Assembly (NCBI GenBank): GCA_016928355.1
Contig: JAFGKW010000002.1
Coordinates: 1 to 36,365 of the forward strand
DNA from: Methanomicrobiaceae archaeon
GTDB lineage: Archaea; Halobacteriota; Methanomicrobia; Methanomicrobiales; Methanomicrobiaceae
Direction: 5' to 3'
Length of the DNA: 36,365 bases
A program made the translations under genes and the position numbers. The notes below the pieces were generated by a model, which was not told the origin of the DNA, did no database searches, and worked only from the letters and a program-made list of their open reading frames with translations. The stretch's first letter is position 1; every line of letters starts with the position of its first letter. This document shows positions 7,339 through 14,823 of the stretch, piece by piece.

Positions 7339-10047
7339 CTAAGGTTTTGATACCATAAGCCCCTCCTTTCGTGAGTAAATTATATCAAACACCTTTCCTT
7401 CGGAATCCTGAAACCTCCCGGTCCATATTGAACCACCTGTTCTATCCAGGGGGATGAGCAAACTCCATTCACCATGATCCGGCATGGTTTCCTTCGTTTT
7501 TTCGATAGCAGACCGAATATTATCATTAAAATGGGGTTTTATCGGAAATGCGGACTTCCTTATATTTACCTGACTCAAATCCCATTTATCCTCACCATAC
7601 AGGGGCCTGATGAAACCACTTTCTTCATCATAATATCCTAAAAGGAGAGTTACAGTCGGTTCTGAAAGGCGTGTAGGTGGATTTTCATCATCTTTCCATG
7701 AACCCTCATAGCAATATCCGCTTCTAACACTCAGGCCGCTCAAATTAGCCATTGCTTCTGCCCTCTTTCGCTCATATTCAGCCTTTTGATCACGCTCTTT
7801 CAATTGTTGAGGAATAGTTCTCTGGGATTCTTCTCCATAAACTCCTTCAATAAGATCACGTGCATCATCAGGTGTCGCAATTTCTCCGGTTTCTGAGAGA
7901 AGTTTTGCAGTCAGGTAAAGATCTCCATGTTTTGGATAGACATATGCAGCTGATGAAAAGAGGCTGCTGTACCAGTCTTTGTTAGGATCCTGAACAGGTT
8001 CAGGTGAATATATCCATAAAACGGGTTTTTCATTTCTACCTTTCCTTACATGCCGGTGAAGACGACCGGCACGCTGGATAATTAGATCAACAGGAGCAAG
8101 ATCCGTTACCATGCAGTCAAAATCGATATCCAGAGACTGTTCTACGACCTGGGTTGCAATAAGTAGCATGCCTGAGCGGTCCTCATCTTCGCTCCCTTTT
8201 CCGAACTTCCTGACGACTTCTTTCTCAATATCAAACCGATCCCCCATTATAAAGCGTGAATGGAACAAAACCAGGCGTTCTTCCGGAATAACTGAACAAA
8301 ATTTTTGATGAGTGTTAACGGCATCCCTTACAGTATTTCTTATCCAGCAAACACACATGCCTTTCTCAAGTTTGGACATTATCCTGCTGATAAGAGATTC
8401 TTCATTATTCAGAAGCTCAACAGCGACCGATCTTTCCGTACCTTTTCTTGCGGGAAGTTTTGTTTCAAAAAAACCATCTGCCGACAGATGAGTTACAAGC
8501 GGATACCCGATGGACAAAGGTTTTGGATGAGCATATCCAGCACCTTCTGCAAAAGACTTCAGGAAAACCTCTTTCATCTTCAAAGGAAGGGTTGCAGAAA
8601 GCAGTATTACACTCCCGCCAAGACCAGAAAGGAATGCAAGCAGGATTTTCAGAAGTTGTGCCATATAACTGTCATAAGCATGAACCTCATCCACTATCAG
8701 GACATTCTGGAACAATCCAAACAACCTGAGAGACTGATGACGAACAGGAAGAATAGCTACAAGGGCCTGATCAATGGTTCCAACACCAACGGATGCCAGC
8801 AAGGCTTTCTTTTTATTATCTGCAAGCCATCTTGAACAAATAACCTCTGAAGGTTTTTCATCAAAGTTATATCCAGATTTCCCTGCTGAATTCTCCAGAG
8901 ACTTCATGAACATTTCAGAATGCCGGCGTGCCCCATGTGCAAGAATCAATGACGGTTCCTGCCCCGGTTCATAGAGATTTCTGTAACATCCGGATATCCT
9001 GTCATACATCGCATTAGCGGTTGCCATCGTCGGAAGACCGATATAGATTCCACTGGCAAATCCATCTGCCATTAAGCGGTGAGCGAGTGTAACAGCCGCC
9101 TCTGTCTTTCCTCCTCCCGTAGACTCTTCGATAATATAGAGATGGGGACCTCTACCTGGAGATTCTTCTGAAGCAAAAACCTGTAAAGGACTCGGGAATA
9201 TCTCAGAATTCTTAAAGAATGGGAAAACAGTTTCTATACCCGTTTCATATGATATATTGCTTGGAATTGAAGCTGTCTCTTTTAAAGCCTTTTCAGCTTG
9301 TGGTAGTGCGATCTCTTTCCAGTATTTTTCAATTGTAAATATCTCAGGGCAATAATTAAACAACCTGACATCTGAAGCTATCCAGTCGGCAAATACAGCA
9401 AGACCTGCAATTACCCACGAAAATTTCATGAAATCCTTTCTCTTTTCTCTGGATACGGGTTTTGTAATAAGAGGTTTATTCCCAATCAGGAGAGAATAGC
9501 AGTCCTTTACATATGATTTGACCGCATCTTCATCATCCTGATTATAAAGACTCCTGATATTCACTGATATGATCTTACCGCCATCCACCGGAACGCCGTG
9601 ATGCCCAAATGAAGATTCGGATATATATTTAAAAACAATTTCCAGATCTCTGCTTTTAATTCCTTCAGGCAGTGAGAACAGATCCCCGTTTACAATGATC
9701 TCCTGAACAATTTCCTCAAAAATAAGTTTGCCAAGAATATCATGACGGAGGGGATAACCGAGTTCCGCTTTCCTTCCATTCAATTTCTCAAAAAGATCCC
9801 TGTTCAGGCCCTGAAATGATTCGGTGAACTTCCCCAGATCATGAAGCGCAAGCCAGAATGTTACAAAACTGATAGATTCTTCAGAACTCCATCCGGTAAG
9901 ATTCGTAATGCGTTTCACAAGTAACGGGTTCGTTGACAGGATCGTATTTCCTACTGCAGCGACATCAAGACAATGATATGCAACAGGGTGGTAACTGTTG
10001 TCTTCGGAACTGCTTTTTCCCCAATAGTGATGATAATTTTTTTCCGT
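7339..10047 (-). CDS. cas3: Cas3 helicase-nuclease, type I-E, with a non-standard start
   Basis: 902 aa as annotated; E. coli Cas3 is 888. Cas3 is recruited by target-bound Cascade and degrades the non-target strand. In this numbering the HD nuclease has YHCLDVAAVG (first metal His), HDLGK (69-73), HHG and ADW; the SF2 helicase has STGGGKT (309-315), DEVH (453-456), LLSATLP, ATQVVEQSLDID and QRAGRLHRH. The first standard start in frame is GTG at 9918, which would delete YHHYWGK and YHCLDVAAVG and so break the nuclease. The frame stays open upstream with no ATG, GTG or TTG. ACG at 10047-10045 falls where E. coli has its ATG (MEKNYHHYWGK if decoded as Met) and lies 7 nt after GGGGG. ACG initiation, or a recent ATG-to-ACG mutation, is inferred. 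Confidence 0.9.
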   Translation of the reverse strand, partial: TEKNYHHYWGKSSSEDNSYHPVAYHCLDVAAVGNTILSTNPLLVKRITNLTGWSSEESISFVTFWLALHDLGKFTESFQGLNRDLFEKLNGRKAELGYPLRHDILGKLIFEEIVQEIIVNGDLFSLPEGIKSRDLEIVFKYISESSFGHHGVPVDGGKIISVNIRSLYNQDDEDAVKSYVKDCYSLLIGNKPLITKPVSREKRKDFMKFSWVIAGLAVFADWIASDVRLFNYCPEIFTIEKYWKEIALPQAEKALKETASIPSNISYETGIETVFPFFKNSEIFPSPLQVFASEESPGRGPHLYIIEESTGGGKTEAAVTLAHRLMADGFASGIYIGLPTMATANAMYDRISGCYRNLYEPGQEPSLILAHGARRHSEMFMKSLENSAGKSGYNFDEKPSEVICSRWLADNKKKALLASVGVGTIDQALVAILPVRHQSLRLFGLFQNVLIVDEVHAYDSYMAQLLKILLAFLSGLGGSVILLSATLPLKMKEVFLKSFAEGAGYAHPKPLSIGYPLVTHLSADGFFETKLPARKGTERSVAVELLNNEESLISRIMSKLEKGMCVCWIRNTVRDAVNTHQKFCSVIPEERLVLFHSRFIMGDRFDIEKEVVRKFGKGSEDEDRSGMLLIATQVVEQSLDIDFDCMVTDLAPVDLIIQRAGRLHRHVRKGRNEKPVLWIYSPEPVQDPNKDWYSSLFSSAAYVYPKHGDLYLTAKLLSETGEIATPDDARDLIEGVYGEESQRTIPQQLKERDQKAEYERKRAEAMANLSGLSVRSGYCYEGSWKDDENPPTRLSEPTVTLLLGYYDEESGFIRPLYGEDKWDLSQVNIRKSAFPIKPHFNDNIRSAIEKTKETMPDHGEWSLLIPLDRTGGSIWTGRFQDSEGKVFDIIYSRKEGLMVSKP

Positions 10048-10072
10048 AACTACGCCCCCGTAATTTTTTCTT

Positions 10073-10082
10073 GCTTTTATAC
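10073..10082 (-). promoter_or_regulatory. Putative TATA box of the cas3 operon
   Basis: On the minus strand GTATAAAAGC lies about 30 bp upstream of the proposed ACG start of cas3. A TATA element here predicts transcription starting about 10050, only a few bases before that codon, so the message would have almost no leader. This makes the G-run upstream of ACG an unlikely ribosome site unless transcription starts further out. Confidence 0.5.
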
Positions 10083-10112
10083 CTGCATTAATATTCTTAT
10101 TGGCTCTTCTAA

Positions 10113-10140
10113 TTCATACATTTTTAGAAGATTGTATGAA
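10113..10140. promoter_or_regulatory. Dyad operator between cas3 and the CARF regulator
   Basis: TTCATACA (10113-10120) and TGTATGAA (10133-10140) are perfect 8-bp inverted half-sites with centres 20 bp apart, two helical turns, as expected for a dimeric winged-helix protein. The dyad lies immediately upstream of the TATA element of the plus-strand regulator and about 31 bp beyond that of cas3. It is the natural candidate site for the divergent CARF-HTH protein. Confidence 0.6.
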
Positions 10141-10146
10141 AAAGAA

Positions 10147-10157
10147 TTATTTATATT
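10147..10157 (+). promoter_or_regulatory. Putative TATA box of the CARF regulator gene
   Basis: The A/T-rich ATTATTTATAT ends about 33 bp before the ATG at 10190, predicting a transcription start about 10 bp before the gene. No Shine-Dalgarno sequence is visible in ACATAAATTAATTAAATT, which fits a leaderless or nearly leaderless message. Confidence 0.5.
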
Positions 10158-10189
10158 TGTTTACAATAATTACATAAATTAATTAAATT

Positions 10190-10975
10190 ATGAAAAATAT
10201 TGATAAACCCAGATACCCCAGACGAATCCACATTGCCCCTGTGGGCTATGAGATTGACAGAATAGTCCTGCCTTTAATCGAGATGGAGGCGGACAAGGTA
10301 TATCTTATAACTGAAAAGAAAGAAAAGGATGATACAGGCCTTTTCTACGTAAAAGAAATCGAAAATCGGCTTTCAAAATTAAAAAGACCAATTGAGATTG
10401 AGAAGAGGGGAACGGATATTGTCGGAAGAGATCTCTACGATACGCTCCGGATTTATCGCCAGATTGCAGAAGAAGAGTCGGGTAATCATATCTTCGTCAA
10501 TGTTTCAACAGGAACAAAGATCCATGCAATAGCAGGTATGATGACCTGTATGATATTCAGGAAGGAAGAAAACCTGTTTACTCCATATTATGCTGTTCCA
10601 TCCGATTATGACAATGAACCGGAAGCAGGCCAGCAAATCTCAATCGGTTGTAAAGAGATTAAAAAAATGCCTAATTATAGAATTGAAAAGCCTCCTGACG
10701 AACTGATTGACGTTCTTGAGGTTCTATCCAAATCCCGGAGCAAATACAATTCAATATCAAAAAAGATCCTGATAGAGGAACTAGAAAATTCAGGAATGAA
10801 ATTGCTTAACGAAAAATCAAAGGACGGGCTGGTTGCTAAATATAATGCACTTCAAAGGAAGTACATAATTCCCCTCATTGAATGGGACTATATCACGCTC
10901 GATTATAGAGGAAACCGGCCGGTAATAAAAATCACTCCGGAAGGAATTAATGCTCTTTCTTTCCTGAAGGATTGA
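10190..10975 (+). CDS. CARF-domain winged-helix regulator (DUF6293/HFX_2341-like)
   Basis: 261 aa. The N-terminal Rossmann-like half has RRIHIAPVGYEIDRIVLPL and the ligand-loop motif NVSTGTKIHAIAGMM (104-118), typical of CARF-fold proteins of the HFX_2341 family. The C-terminal part (about 170-261) is helical, ends in a wing-like VIKITPEGINAL, and fits a winged-helix DNA-binding domain. Members are archaeal transcription factors presumed to sense a small ligand, by analogy with Csa3 and cyclic oligoadenylate. The gene diverges from cas3 with a shared dyad operator, which suggests control of the cas operon. No Cas10 or other oligoadenylate synthase is in this window, so the ligand is unknown. 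The family also occurs away from CRISPR loci. Confidence 0.8.
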   Translation: MKNIDKPRYPRRIHIAPVGYEIDRIVLPLIEMEADKVYLITEKKEKDDTGLFYVKEIENRLSKLKRPIEIEKRGTDIVGRDLYDTLRIYRQIAEEESGNHIFVNVSTGTKIHAIAGMMTCMIFRKEENLFTPYYAVPSDYDNEPEAGQQISIGCKEIKKMPNYRIEKPPDELIDVLEVLSKSRSKYNSISKKILIEELENSGMKLLNEKSKDGLVAKYNALQRKYIIPLIEWDYITLDYRGNRPVIKITPEGINALSFLKD

Positions 10976-11029
10976 GTATTAAAAAATCCGCTATCCAATA
11001 CAGTCTGCCGGAAAAAAGTGTTCCCTGGA

Positions 11030-11542
11030 TTAATTCAGGTAGTACATCCTAACCGTCCCCTTCGCAGGCATTCCGTCGTGCGGCTCGAGGATGATTACAA
11101 TATCCTCTTTCCCATGGCTTTCGACACTTCCGGACGAAATCCCGCTGAAGAAGTCCGTGTAGCCGACAGAGTCGGGATCGAATGAATCTGAGGTCTTCTT
11201 CACGAAATAATTATCCCAGGCCTCCTGGTAATCGTCGCACTGCTGCAGGGTTACAAACCTCACGTCCACCGGGGCATCGGTTTCCACTTCCACTTTGAGA
11301 TCTTTAAAATATCTCTGGTCAAGATTCGGGCGGTTCATCGAGTAGCCGTTCTTTACAATGTCAATCTCCTCTTCACGCCATAAAACCCAGCCCGAATCAC
11401 CGGCTGATTCGGCGGGAACCAGCTCGCCCAGGATATCATCTTCCCCGCTTTCATAGAGAACCCCGGTCGGATCGCTCGTGCATCCGGTAACCATTAAGGC
11501 AGAAAGCAGGATCAGCCCTGTAATTATCCAGATTGGCTTCAT
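11030..11542 (-). CDS. Lipoprotein of unknown function
   Basis: 170 aa. A hydrophobic signal segment (residues 4-20) ends in the lipobox ALMVTGC, so Cys21 is probably lipid-modified and the protein anchored outside the membrane. The mature part is acidic, with paired Trp residues (GWVLWREEE), and ends in a beta-strand-rich segment VIILEPHDGMPAKGTVRMYY. I do not recognise a family. It is the last of three minus-strand genes beginning with the secreted protein at 12905, separated from its neighbour by 55 bp that include GGAAAGGGCAGTTTTCCC, a weak hairpin. Confidence 0.75.
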   Translation of the reverse strand: MKPIWIITGLILLSALMVTGCTSDPTGVLYESGEDDILGELVPAESAGDSGWVLWREEEIDIVKNGYSMNRPNLDQRYFKDLKVEVETDAPVDVRFVTLQQCDDYQEAWDNYFVKKTSDSFDPDSVGYTDFFSGISSGSVESHGKEDIVIILEPHDGMPAKGTVRMYYLN

Positions 11543-11597
11543 GCACTCTCATACATGCTATTAACAGATAATTTTTTTGGAAAGGGCAGTTTTCCCG

Positions 11598-12416
11598 CTA
11601 GACCAATTCAGGTGATTTTCCATCATTTTTTGAACCGGAGACGCTTTCTCCCGACGAAAGGTACTTCTCCAGGTGCTGGTGAATTTCAGGATTTATCTCG
11701 TACCGGACATTCCGCCCATCTTTCCTGACCAGAATCATCTCATCATCACCCAGTCTCCTCATCCGCCAGCTTACCGTCGAGGGGTTCAGGCCAATATGCT
11801 CCCCGAGATCTTTCCGGGTCAGGTTGGGTTTTTCCAAAATAAGCCTTAAAATCTGGCAGTCCTTATCATTCTTGATATATTTAAGAACGGCTTTTTCAGT
11901 TCCGGAATACATCCCGGAATTTTCAAAATATCTGGGGTTGCCCGAAGACTCCAGGACGGAGATTTTCCCTGTCATCTTCAGGAGATTGAGATGATATGCT
12001 ATATTTCCCCTGTTAACACCAGTACTGTCCATAAGATCAGTAAAATTAATCCCCGGGTTATCCCGGATGCATGAATAGAGAGTGTTCCGTGTTTCATTGG
12101 AGAGAACAGATTTTTGGGATATTTTGCGGAATCCCAGGAGCATGTACATTTTAACTGATAGAATTAATTCAACCGGAAATCCAAGATAAGATGATGCTGA
12201 AAGGAACATTATATACAGTATGAAATCCGGAGGAAGCTCCCAGAATTCCACGGGGACGGTTTCAAGAGGAGTGCCCGTATCCATACCGGGAGTGACGGGT
12301 TCGACGATATACCCGCTCTTTTCTTCAATTATCTCTGCTCCAGCTCCGGAGACAAGAACGGAATATAAGATGAAAGAAATGATCAAAAACCGGATACAAC
12401 TGATCATGCTCTTCAT
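11598..12416 (-). CDS. Membrane-anchored regulator with two winged-helix domains
   Basis: 272 aa. Order: signal-like segment (about 7-26), a short outside region starting AEIIEEKSGYIV, a second hydrophobic helix (about 64-92), then two cytoplasmic winged-helix domains (about 102-165 and 170-245). Both have MarR/ArsR-type recognition helices, TGVNRGNIAYHLNLL and IGLNPSTVSWRMRRLG. Membrane-tethered double wHTH proteins are common in methanogens and are thought to pass envelope signals to DNA. The short outside motif recurs in the secreted product of the gene just upstream. It is the best local candidate to bind the TGACGAAnTTTGTCA operators, but that is inference. The tail is Ser/Lys-rich and disordered. 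Confidence 0.8.
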   Translation of the reverse strand: MKSMISCIRFLIISFILYSVLVSGAGAEIIEEKSGYIVEPVTPGMDTGTPLETVPVEFWELPPDFILYIMFLSASSYLGFPVELILSVKMYMLLGFRKISQKSVLSNETRNTLYSCIRDNPGINFTDLMDSTGVNRGNIAYHLNLLKMTGKISVLESSGNPRYFENSGMYSGTEKAVLKYIKNDKDCQILRLILEKPNLTRKDLGEHIGLNPSTVSWRMRRLGDDEMILVRKDGRNVRYEINPEIHQHLEKYLSSGESVSGSKNDGKSPELV

Positions 12417-12430
12417 ATGTGAATATCAGA

Positions 12431-12440
12431 CCTTATATAA
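12431..12440 (-). promoter_or_regulatory. Putative TATA box of the membrane-anchored regulator
   Basis: On the minus strand TTATATAAGG lies about 15-24 bp upstream of the ATG at 12416, inside the 39-bp gap after the secreted protein gene. It predicts a leaderless transcript, so the regulator may have its own promoter besides readthrough from the operator-controlled one at 12965. Confidence 0.4.
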
Positions 12441-12455
12441 AAAAAGGATTATGGT

Positions 12456-12905
12456 CTAACTTGCAGATGTGGAATATGAAAAGCTCTGCACACCACTTAC
12501 ACTATGACCAAATACCTTTGATTTCCATAACCCGGAGGCAATACCACTGGATTTTGAAATCCTGATATTAATCCGACCATTTATCTGTCCGTCGGCAGAA
12601 TCGTAATATGGTCCAAGCGTACAATCTGGTGCATAAACAGTAAGCGAGAGGGAGTCTGAGGAATCACCCCAGTTTAAGTCTGCAAAGAAAGAGGACTTCC
12701 CTGCCGGGACGTAAGCTGTAAACCATTTAGTCTCATCCTGTGAAATCGATCCTGAACTGAGCCGAACCATTTCCGGCAAATCAAAACTTTTATCGACGGT
12801 TGATACGATGTATCCGTCTTTTTCTTCAATGATCTTTGCCGAGGCCGACGGCACCATCAGTGCCGCACCTATAATTAGTAAAAGTGCTAACCAGTGAATT
12901 TTCAT
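12456..12905 (-). CDS. Secreted protein with a PPC-like beta domain
   Basis: 149 aa. A signal peptide ends at PSASA (about residue 23). The mature N-terminus KIIEEKDGYIV matches the outside segment of the membrane regulator encoded next. The rest (ETKWFTAYVPAGKSS, ADLNWGDSSDSLSLTVYAPD, GPYYDS, GLWKSKVFGHSVSG) resembles the bacterial pre-peptidase C-terminal fold, used as an extracellular binding or chaperone module. There is no C-terminal anchor, so it is probably released or held by a partner. Transcription is probably controlled by the dyad at 12951-12965, which stands just upstream of a TATA-like element on this strand. Confidence 0.75.
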   Translation of the reverse strand: MKIHWLALLLIIGAALMVPSASAKIIEEKDGYIVSTVDKSFDLPEMVRLSSGSISQDETKWFTAYVPAGKSSFFADLNWGDSSDSLSLTVYAPDCTLGPYYDSADGQINGRINIRISKSSGIASGLWKSKVFGHSVSGVQSFSYSTSAS

Positions 12906-12950
12906 GGTATCACACGTAAGGATTCAGACTGCTGCTTATTACGTTTTATC

Positions 12951-12965
12951 TGACAAAGTTCGTCA
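12951..12965 (-). promoter_or_regulatory. Operator copy A
   Basis: On the minus strand TGACGAACTTTGTCA is followed by GATAAAACGTAATAAGC, the same spacing to a TATA-like element as in copies C, D and E. It lies 46 bp before the secreted protein gene starting at 12905 and would control it and perhaps the membrane regulator behind it. Confidence 0.7.
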
Positions 12966-12976
12966 CGTTCCCGATA

Positions 12977-12991
12977 CGACGAATTTTGACA
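12977..12991 (+). promoter_or_regulatory. Operator copy B (degenerate)
   Basis: CGACGAATTTTGACA differs from copies C-E at two positions, one in each outer arm, and is followed by GAGAGAAAATATAAAG, a TATA-like element. No convincing gene starts just downstream, so this may be a decayed promoter or part of a paired site with copy A, 26 bp away centre to centre. Confidence 0.5.
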
Positions 12992-13154
12992 GAGAGAAAA
13001 TATAAAGTAGGACATGATACATGATGAAGCGGTTATCCTGATGATACCCGCGGACCGGGGACCATGGTATCACGATCATTTCCCTGGTTCTTCATTTTCA
13101 GCGTCAATAATCCTTTTTTTGAGATTTCACCCAGACTCCGGGACTTTTCTAATA

Positions 13155-13169
13155 TGACGAATTTTGTCA
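13155..13169 (+). promoter_or_regulatory. Operator copy C
   Basis: TGACGAATTTTGTCA is followed by CATAAGAAGTTTATTAGATC, a TATA-like element at the common spacing. It would start a transcript about 13205, giving a leader of about 160 nt before the secreted protein gene at 13369. The leader contains the palindrome at 13304-13322. Confidence 0.7.
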
Positions 13170-13303
13170 CATAAGAAGTTTATTAGATCATTACAAAAGA
13201 TCCGTGTGGACAACCAGTATTGGTCGTCCCGGAAAAAGAATGGATGGTTCATTCGAGTCTGAACATTTAATGAACCCATCCTGCCCAAAGGCATGAGATT
13301 TTC

Positions 13304-13322
13304 ATCTTAATATTATTAAGAT
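13304..13322 (+). terminator. Palindrome with T-run in the leader of the 13369 gene
   Basis: ATCTTAATA and TATTAAGAT form a perfect 9+9 bp palindrome around one T, followed by TTTTT. Outer arms GGCATG (13290-13295) and CATGCC extend the fold. It looks like an attenuator or terminator between operator copy C and the ATG at 13369. It could instead be an A/T-rich protein site or a proximal promoter. Confidence 0.4.
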
Positions 13323-13368
13323 TTTTTCCATGCCTAAAGCTTAAAGCATGAAATAACAGAGGAAAAAA

Positions 13369-14127
13369 ATGAACATACAAAAAACAGGTTTTATCCTGCT
13401 GGGATTACTACTGGCAGCGATGACAATGGTTCCGTGTGTCAGCGCAACAGATGATATTTCATATGGCGTGCAGACAGTTCAACATTCAATCGAAACGGAT
13501 TCGTCTGCACCTCAGCTGACACAGTCAGAATTTAAAGAATATGTACAGGAAATGAGTGAAAAGTATGGTTCTGATAATGTTAAGAGCTTAAAAAGCATGA
13601 CCGGAGAACCTGATACAATCTCAGGAATTTACTACGTCGGTGCCTGGACTGATCATCTGAGTACAGGGACCGCTGAATCCGATAATGCATTATTGCTGTA
13701 TAAATTTAACAAGGTAGATTCAAGCGGAAAGGAACATTACTATTACTGGCAATGGACATCAGCTCAGCCAAAACCATGGTGGGATCTTACCAATTTCTGG
13801 AATAAAAATCAGCTGACTAATACAAATTCCCGTTTGATTACATATAGTCCCGGCTCAACGATCACTGGCAATGAAATAACCGTGAACATCGGCTTATCAG
13901 CAGGATATTCAGGATCTTCATTTACTATCGGAGGGGATTACATTCTTCATCAGGATGTGACCAGACCTAAATCCGGGGATTGTCAGGTAGGGTACGGCGG
14001 TAAATATGCCGTAGAATGGAATGGCTATTATGGTAATCCACAGGAGATTAAAGGAGCAATGCATGTAGATGTTCCTGCAGGGCAATCACTTACATCGACC
14101 TGGACCAACTCGGTGACTGCATATTAA
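13369..14127 (+). CDS. Secreted protein of unknown function
   Basis: 252 aa. A signal peptide (MNIQKTGFILLGLLLAAMTM) ends near CVSA. The mature part starts with an acidic helical segment (SEFKEYVQEMSEKYG), followed by an aromatic-rich beta region (EHYYYWQWTSAQPKPWWDL) and a Gly/Ser-rich C-terminal half. No anchor is present. I do not recognise a family. The ATG follows AGAGGAAAAAA. It is probably expressed from operator copy C, so it shares control with the other envelope proteins of this cassette. The next gene begins 54 bp later and may be cotranscribed. Confidence 0.7.
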   Translation: MNIQKTGFILLGLLLAAMTMVPCVSATDDISYGVQTVQHSIETDSSAPQLTQSEFKEYVQEMSEKYGSDNVKSLKSMTGEPDTISGIYYVGAWTDHLSTGTAESDNALLLYKFNKVDSSGKEHYYYWQWTSAQPKPWWDLTNFWNKNQLTNTNSRLITYSPGSTITGNEITVNIGLSAGYSGSSFTIGGDYILHQDVTRPKSGDCQVGYGGKYAVEWNGYYGNPQEIKGAMHVDVPAGQSLTSTWTNSVTAY

Positions 14128-14181
14128 TTTTCTTTCCCTTTTTTTCATGTAAAAGCAAAAGAAAAGTAATGGAGAGAGATT

Positions 14182-14544
14182 ATGGTTAAAAAAATAGTAG
14201 GTGTTCCTGGATCAAAAATGGTTAATCTGCTGGCGTCACTTTTATGTGCAGTTGTCGGTATGGTATCCCTTGGCCTCGGTCTAAATATCAGATTACCTGA
14301 ATATGGAATTATATGGTTCCTTTCCCCCCTCCAGTATTCATTGCTGGGAATCGGCTTTGTCTTCCTCATCGTCTCCTTATTCCTCATTCGTGAGGCTTTC
14401 AGAGAGGGATTCTTCGATCCCGAATCCACATGGGAGGACGGAATCAGGTTCTGTAAAGCGAACATTCTCCTGTGGTTGATTTTGTTTTGCCTGGGTTTTA
14501 TAATTTTAATTTTCAAAATATTCGTGGTAGCACTAATATTGTAA
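14182..14544 (+). CDS. Small membrane protein of unknown function
   Basis: 120 aa with three likely membrane helices (about 14-36, 47-70 and 93-119) and a charged stretch between the second and third (REAFREGFFDPESTWEDG). The ATG has GGAGAG 7 nt upstream. No family is recognised. It follows the secreted protein in the same direction and ends 18 bp before operator copy D, so it closes the first operator-controlled unit. Confidence 0.65.
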   Translation: MVKKIVGVPGSKMVNLLASLLCAVVGMVSLGLGLNIRLPEYGIIWFLSPLQYSLLGIGFVFLIVSLFLIREAFREGFFDPESTWEDGIRFCKANILLWLILFCLGFIILIFKIFVVALIL

Positions 14545-14554
14545 AAAAGGATGG

Positions 14555-14663
14555 TTCCAACGTGACGAATTTTGTCACATAAAAAGTATATAAACTCGCC
14601 TGACAGTATACTGGGGAGCACAGGTGAAGGAGTGATCCTTCACTACACCAATTCTGAAAAAGA
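14555..14663 (+). repeat. Duplicated promoter-leader element, copy 1
   Basis: This stretch closely matches 16335-16442. The match covers the operator, the spacing to the TATA element, TCGCCTGACAGTATACTGGGG, the ribosome site ACAGGTGAA and the first 12 codons of a small ORF. Differences cluster between the operator and the TATA box, with one 1-nt indel after CTGGGG. Downstream the two copies lose similarity, so only the promoter and leader were duplicated. Confidence 0.85.
14563..14577 (+). promoter_or_regulatory. Operator copy D with TATA box
   Basis: TGACGAATTTTGTCA is followed at the common spacing by AAGTATATAAACTC (TATA about 14586-14594). The predicted transcription start, about 14616, lies just ahead of the small ORF at 14632. 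Confidence 0.75.
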
Positions 14664-14760
14664 CTTCATGAAAATGCCGGGGCAGAAGAGAACGAGAATC
14701 CATACCCAAATCCACAATCCTTCTCTCCCGGAATCTGCGGGATTACTCAGCCGGGAATAA
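14632..14760 (+). CDS. Small leader ORF, paralogue 1
   Basis: 42 aa, GTG start with ACAGGTGA 4 nt upstream. The N-terminus VILHYTNSEKDF is identical to that of the small ORF at 16411. The rest (FMKMPGQKRTRIHT...) is basic and does not keep the CxxC of its partner. It is the first ORF of the transcript starting after operator copy D, 63 bp ahead of the secreted protein gene at 14824. It may be a regulatory leader peptide or a decayed small protein. An upstream ATG in frame (14572) lies inside the operator, before the TATA box, so it cannot be the start. Confidence 0.5.
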   Translation: MILHYTNSEKDFMKMPGQKRTRIHTQIHNPSLPESAGLLSRE

Positions 14761-14823
14761 CTTATCGCCACCAGCCCTGATATTAAAGTATACAAGCTGA
14801 CAGTTAACACACGGGGGATAAAA

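Larger units (their letters stand above)
12906..13368. other. Regulatory intergenic region with three operator copies and a palindrome
   Basis: This 463-bp stretch has no supportable gene. It holds operator copies at 12951-12965 (for the minus-strand gene), 12977-12991 and 13155-13169, their TATA-like elements, and a 19-bp palindrome with a T-run at 13304-13322. A short frame from ATG 13014 (47 codons) follows the second operator, but it has no ribosome site and is probably not coding. Confidence 0.6.

Noticed and set aside
8305-8835. Plus-strand frame of 176 codons inside cas3
   Set aside because: Antisense to the helicase domain, which is fully conserved on the other strand; composition looks like a shadow frame.
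9973-10182. Plus-strand frame of 69 codons between cas3 and the CARF gene
   Set aside because: It is antisense to the true N-terminus of cas3 and to the promoter region; it has no ribosome site and no recognisable domain.
13014-13157. 47-codon frame after operator copy B, thought to be a third small leader ORF
   Set aside because: Only short, weak similarity to the other two leaders, different spacing from the operator, no ribosome site, and the ATG probably lies before the transcription start.
14145-14621. Minus-strand frame of 158 codons
   Set aside because: Antisense to the three-helix membrane protein and to operator copy D; no ribosome site or family.
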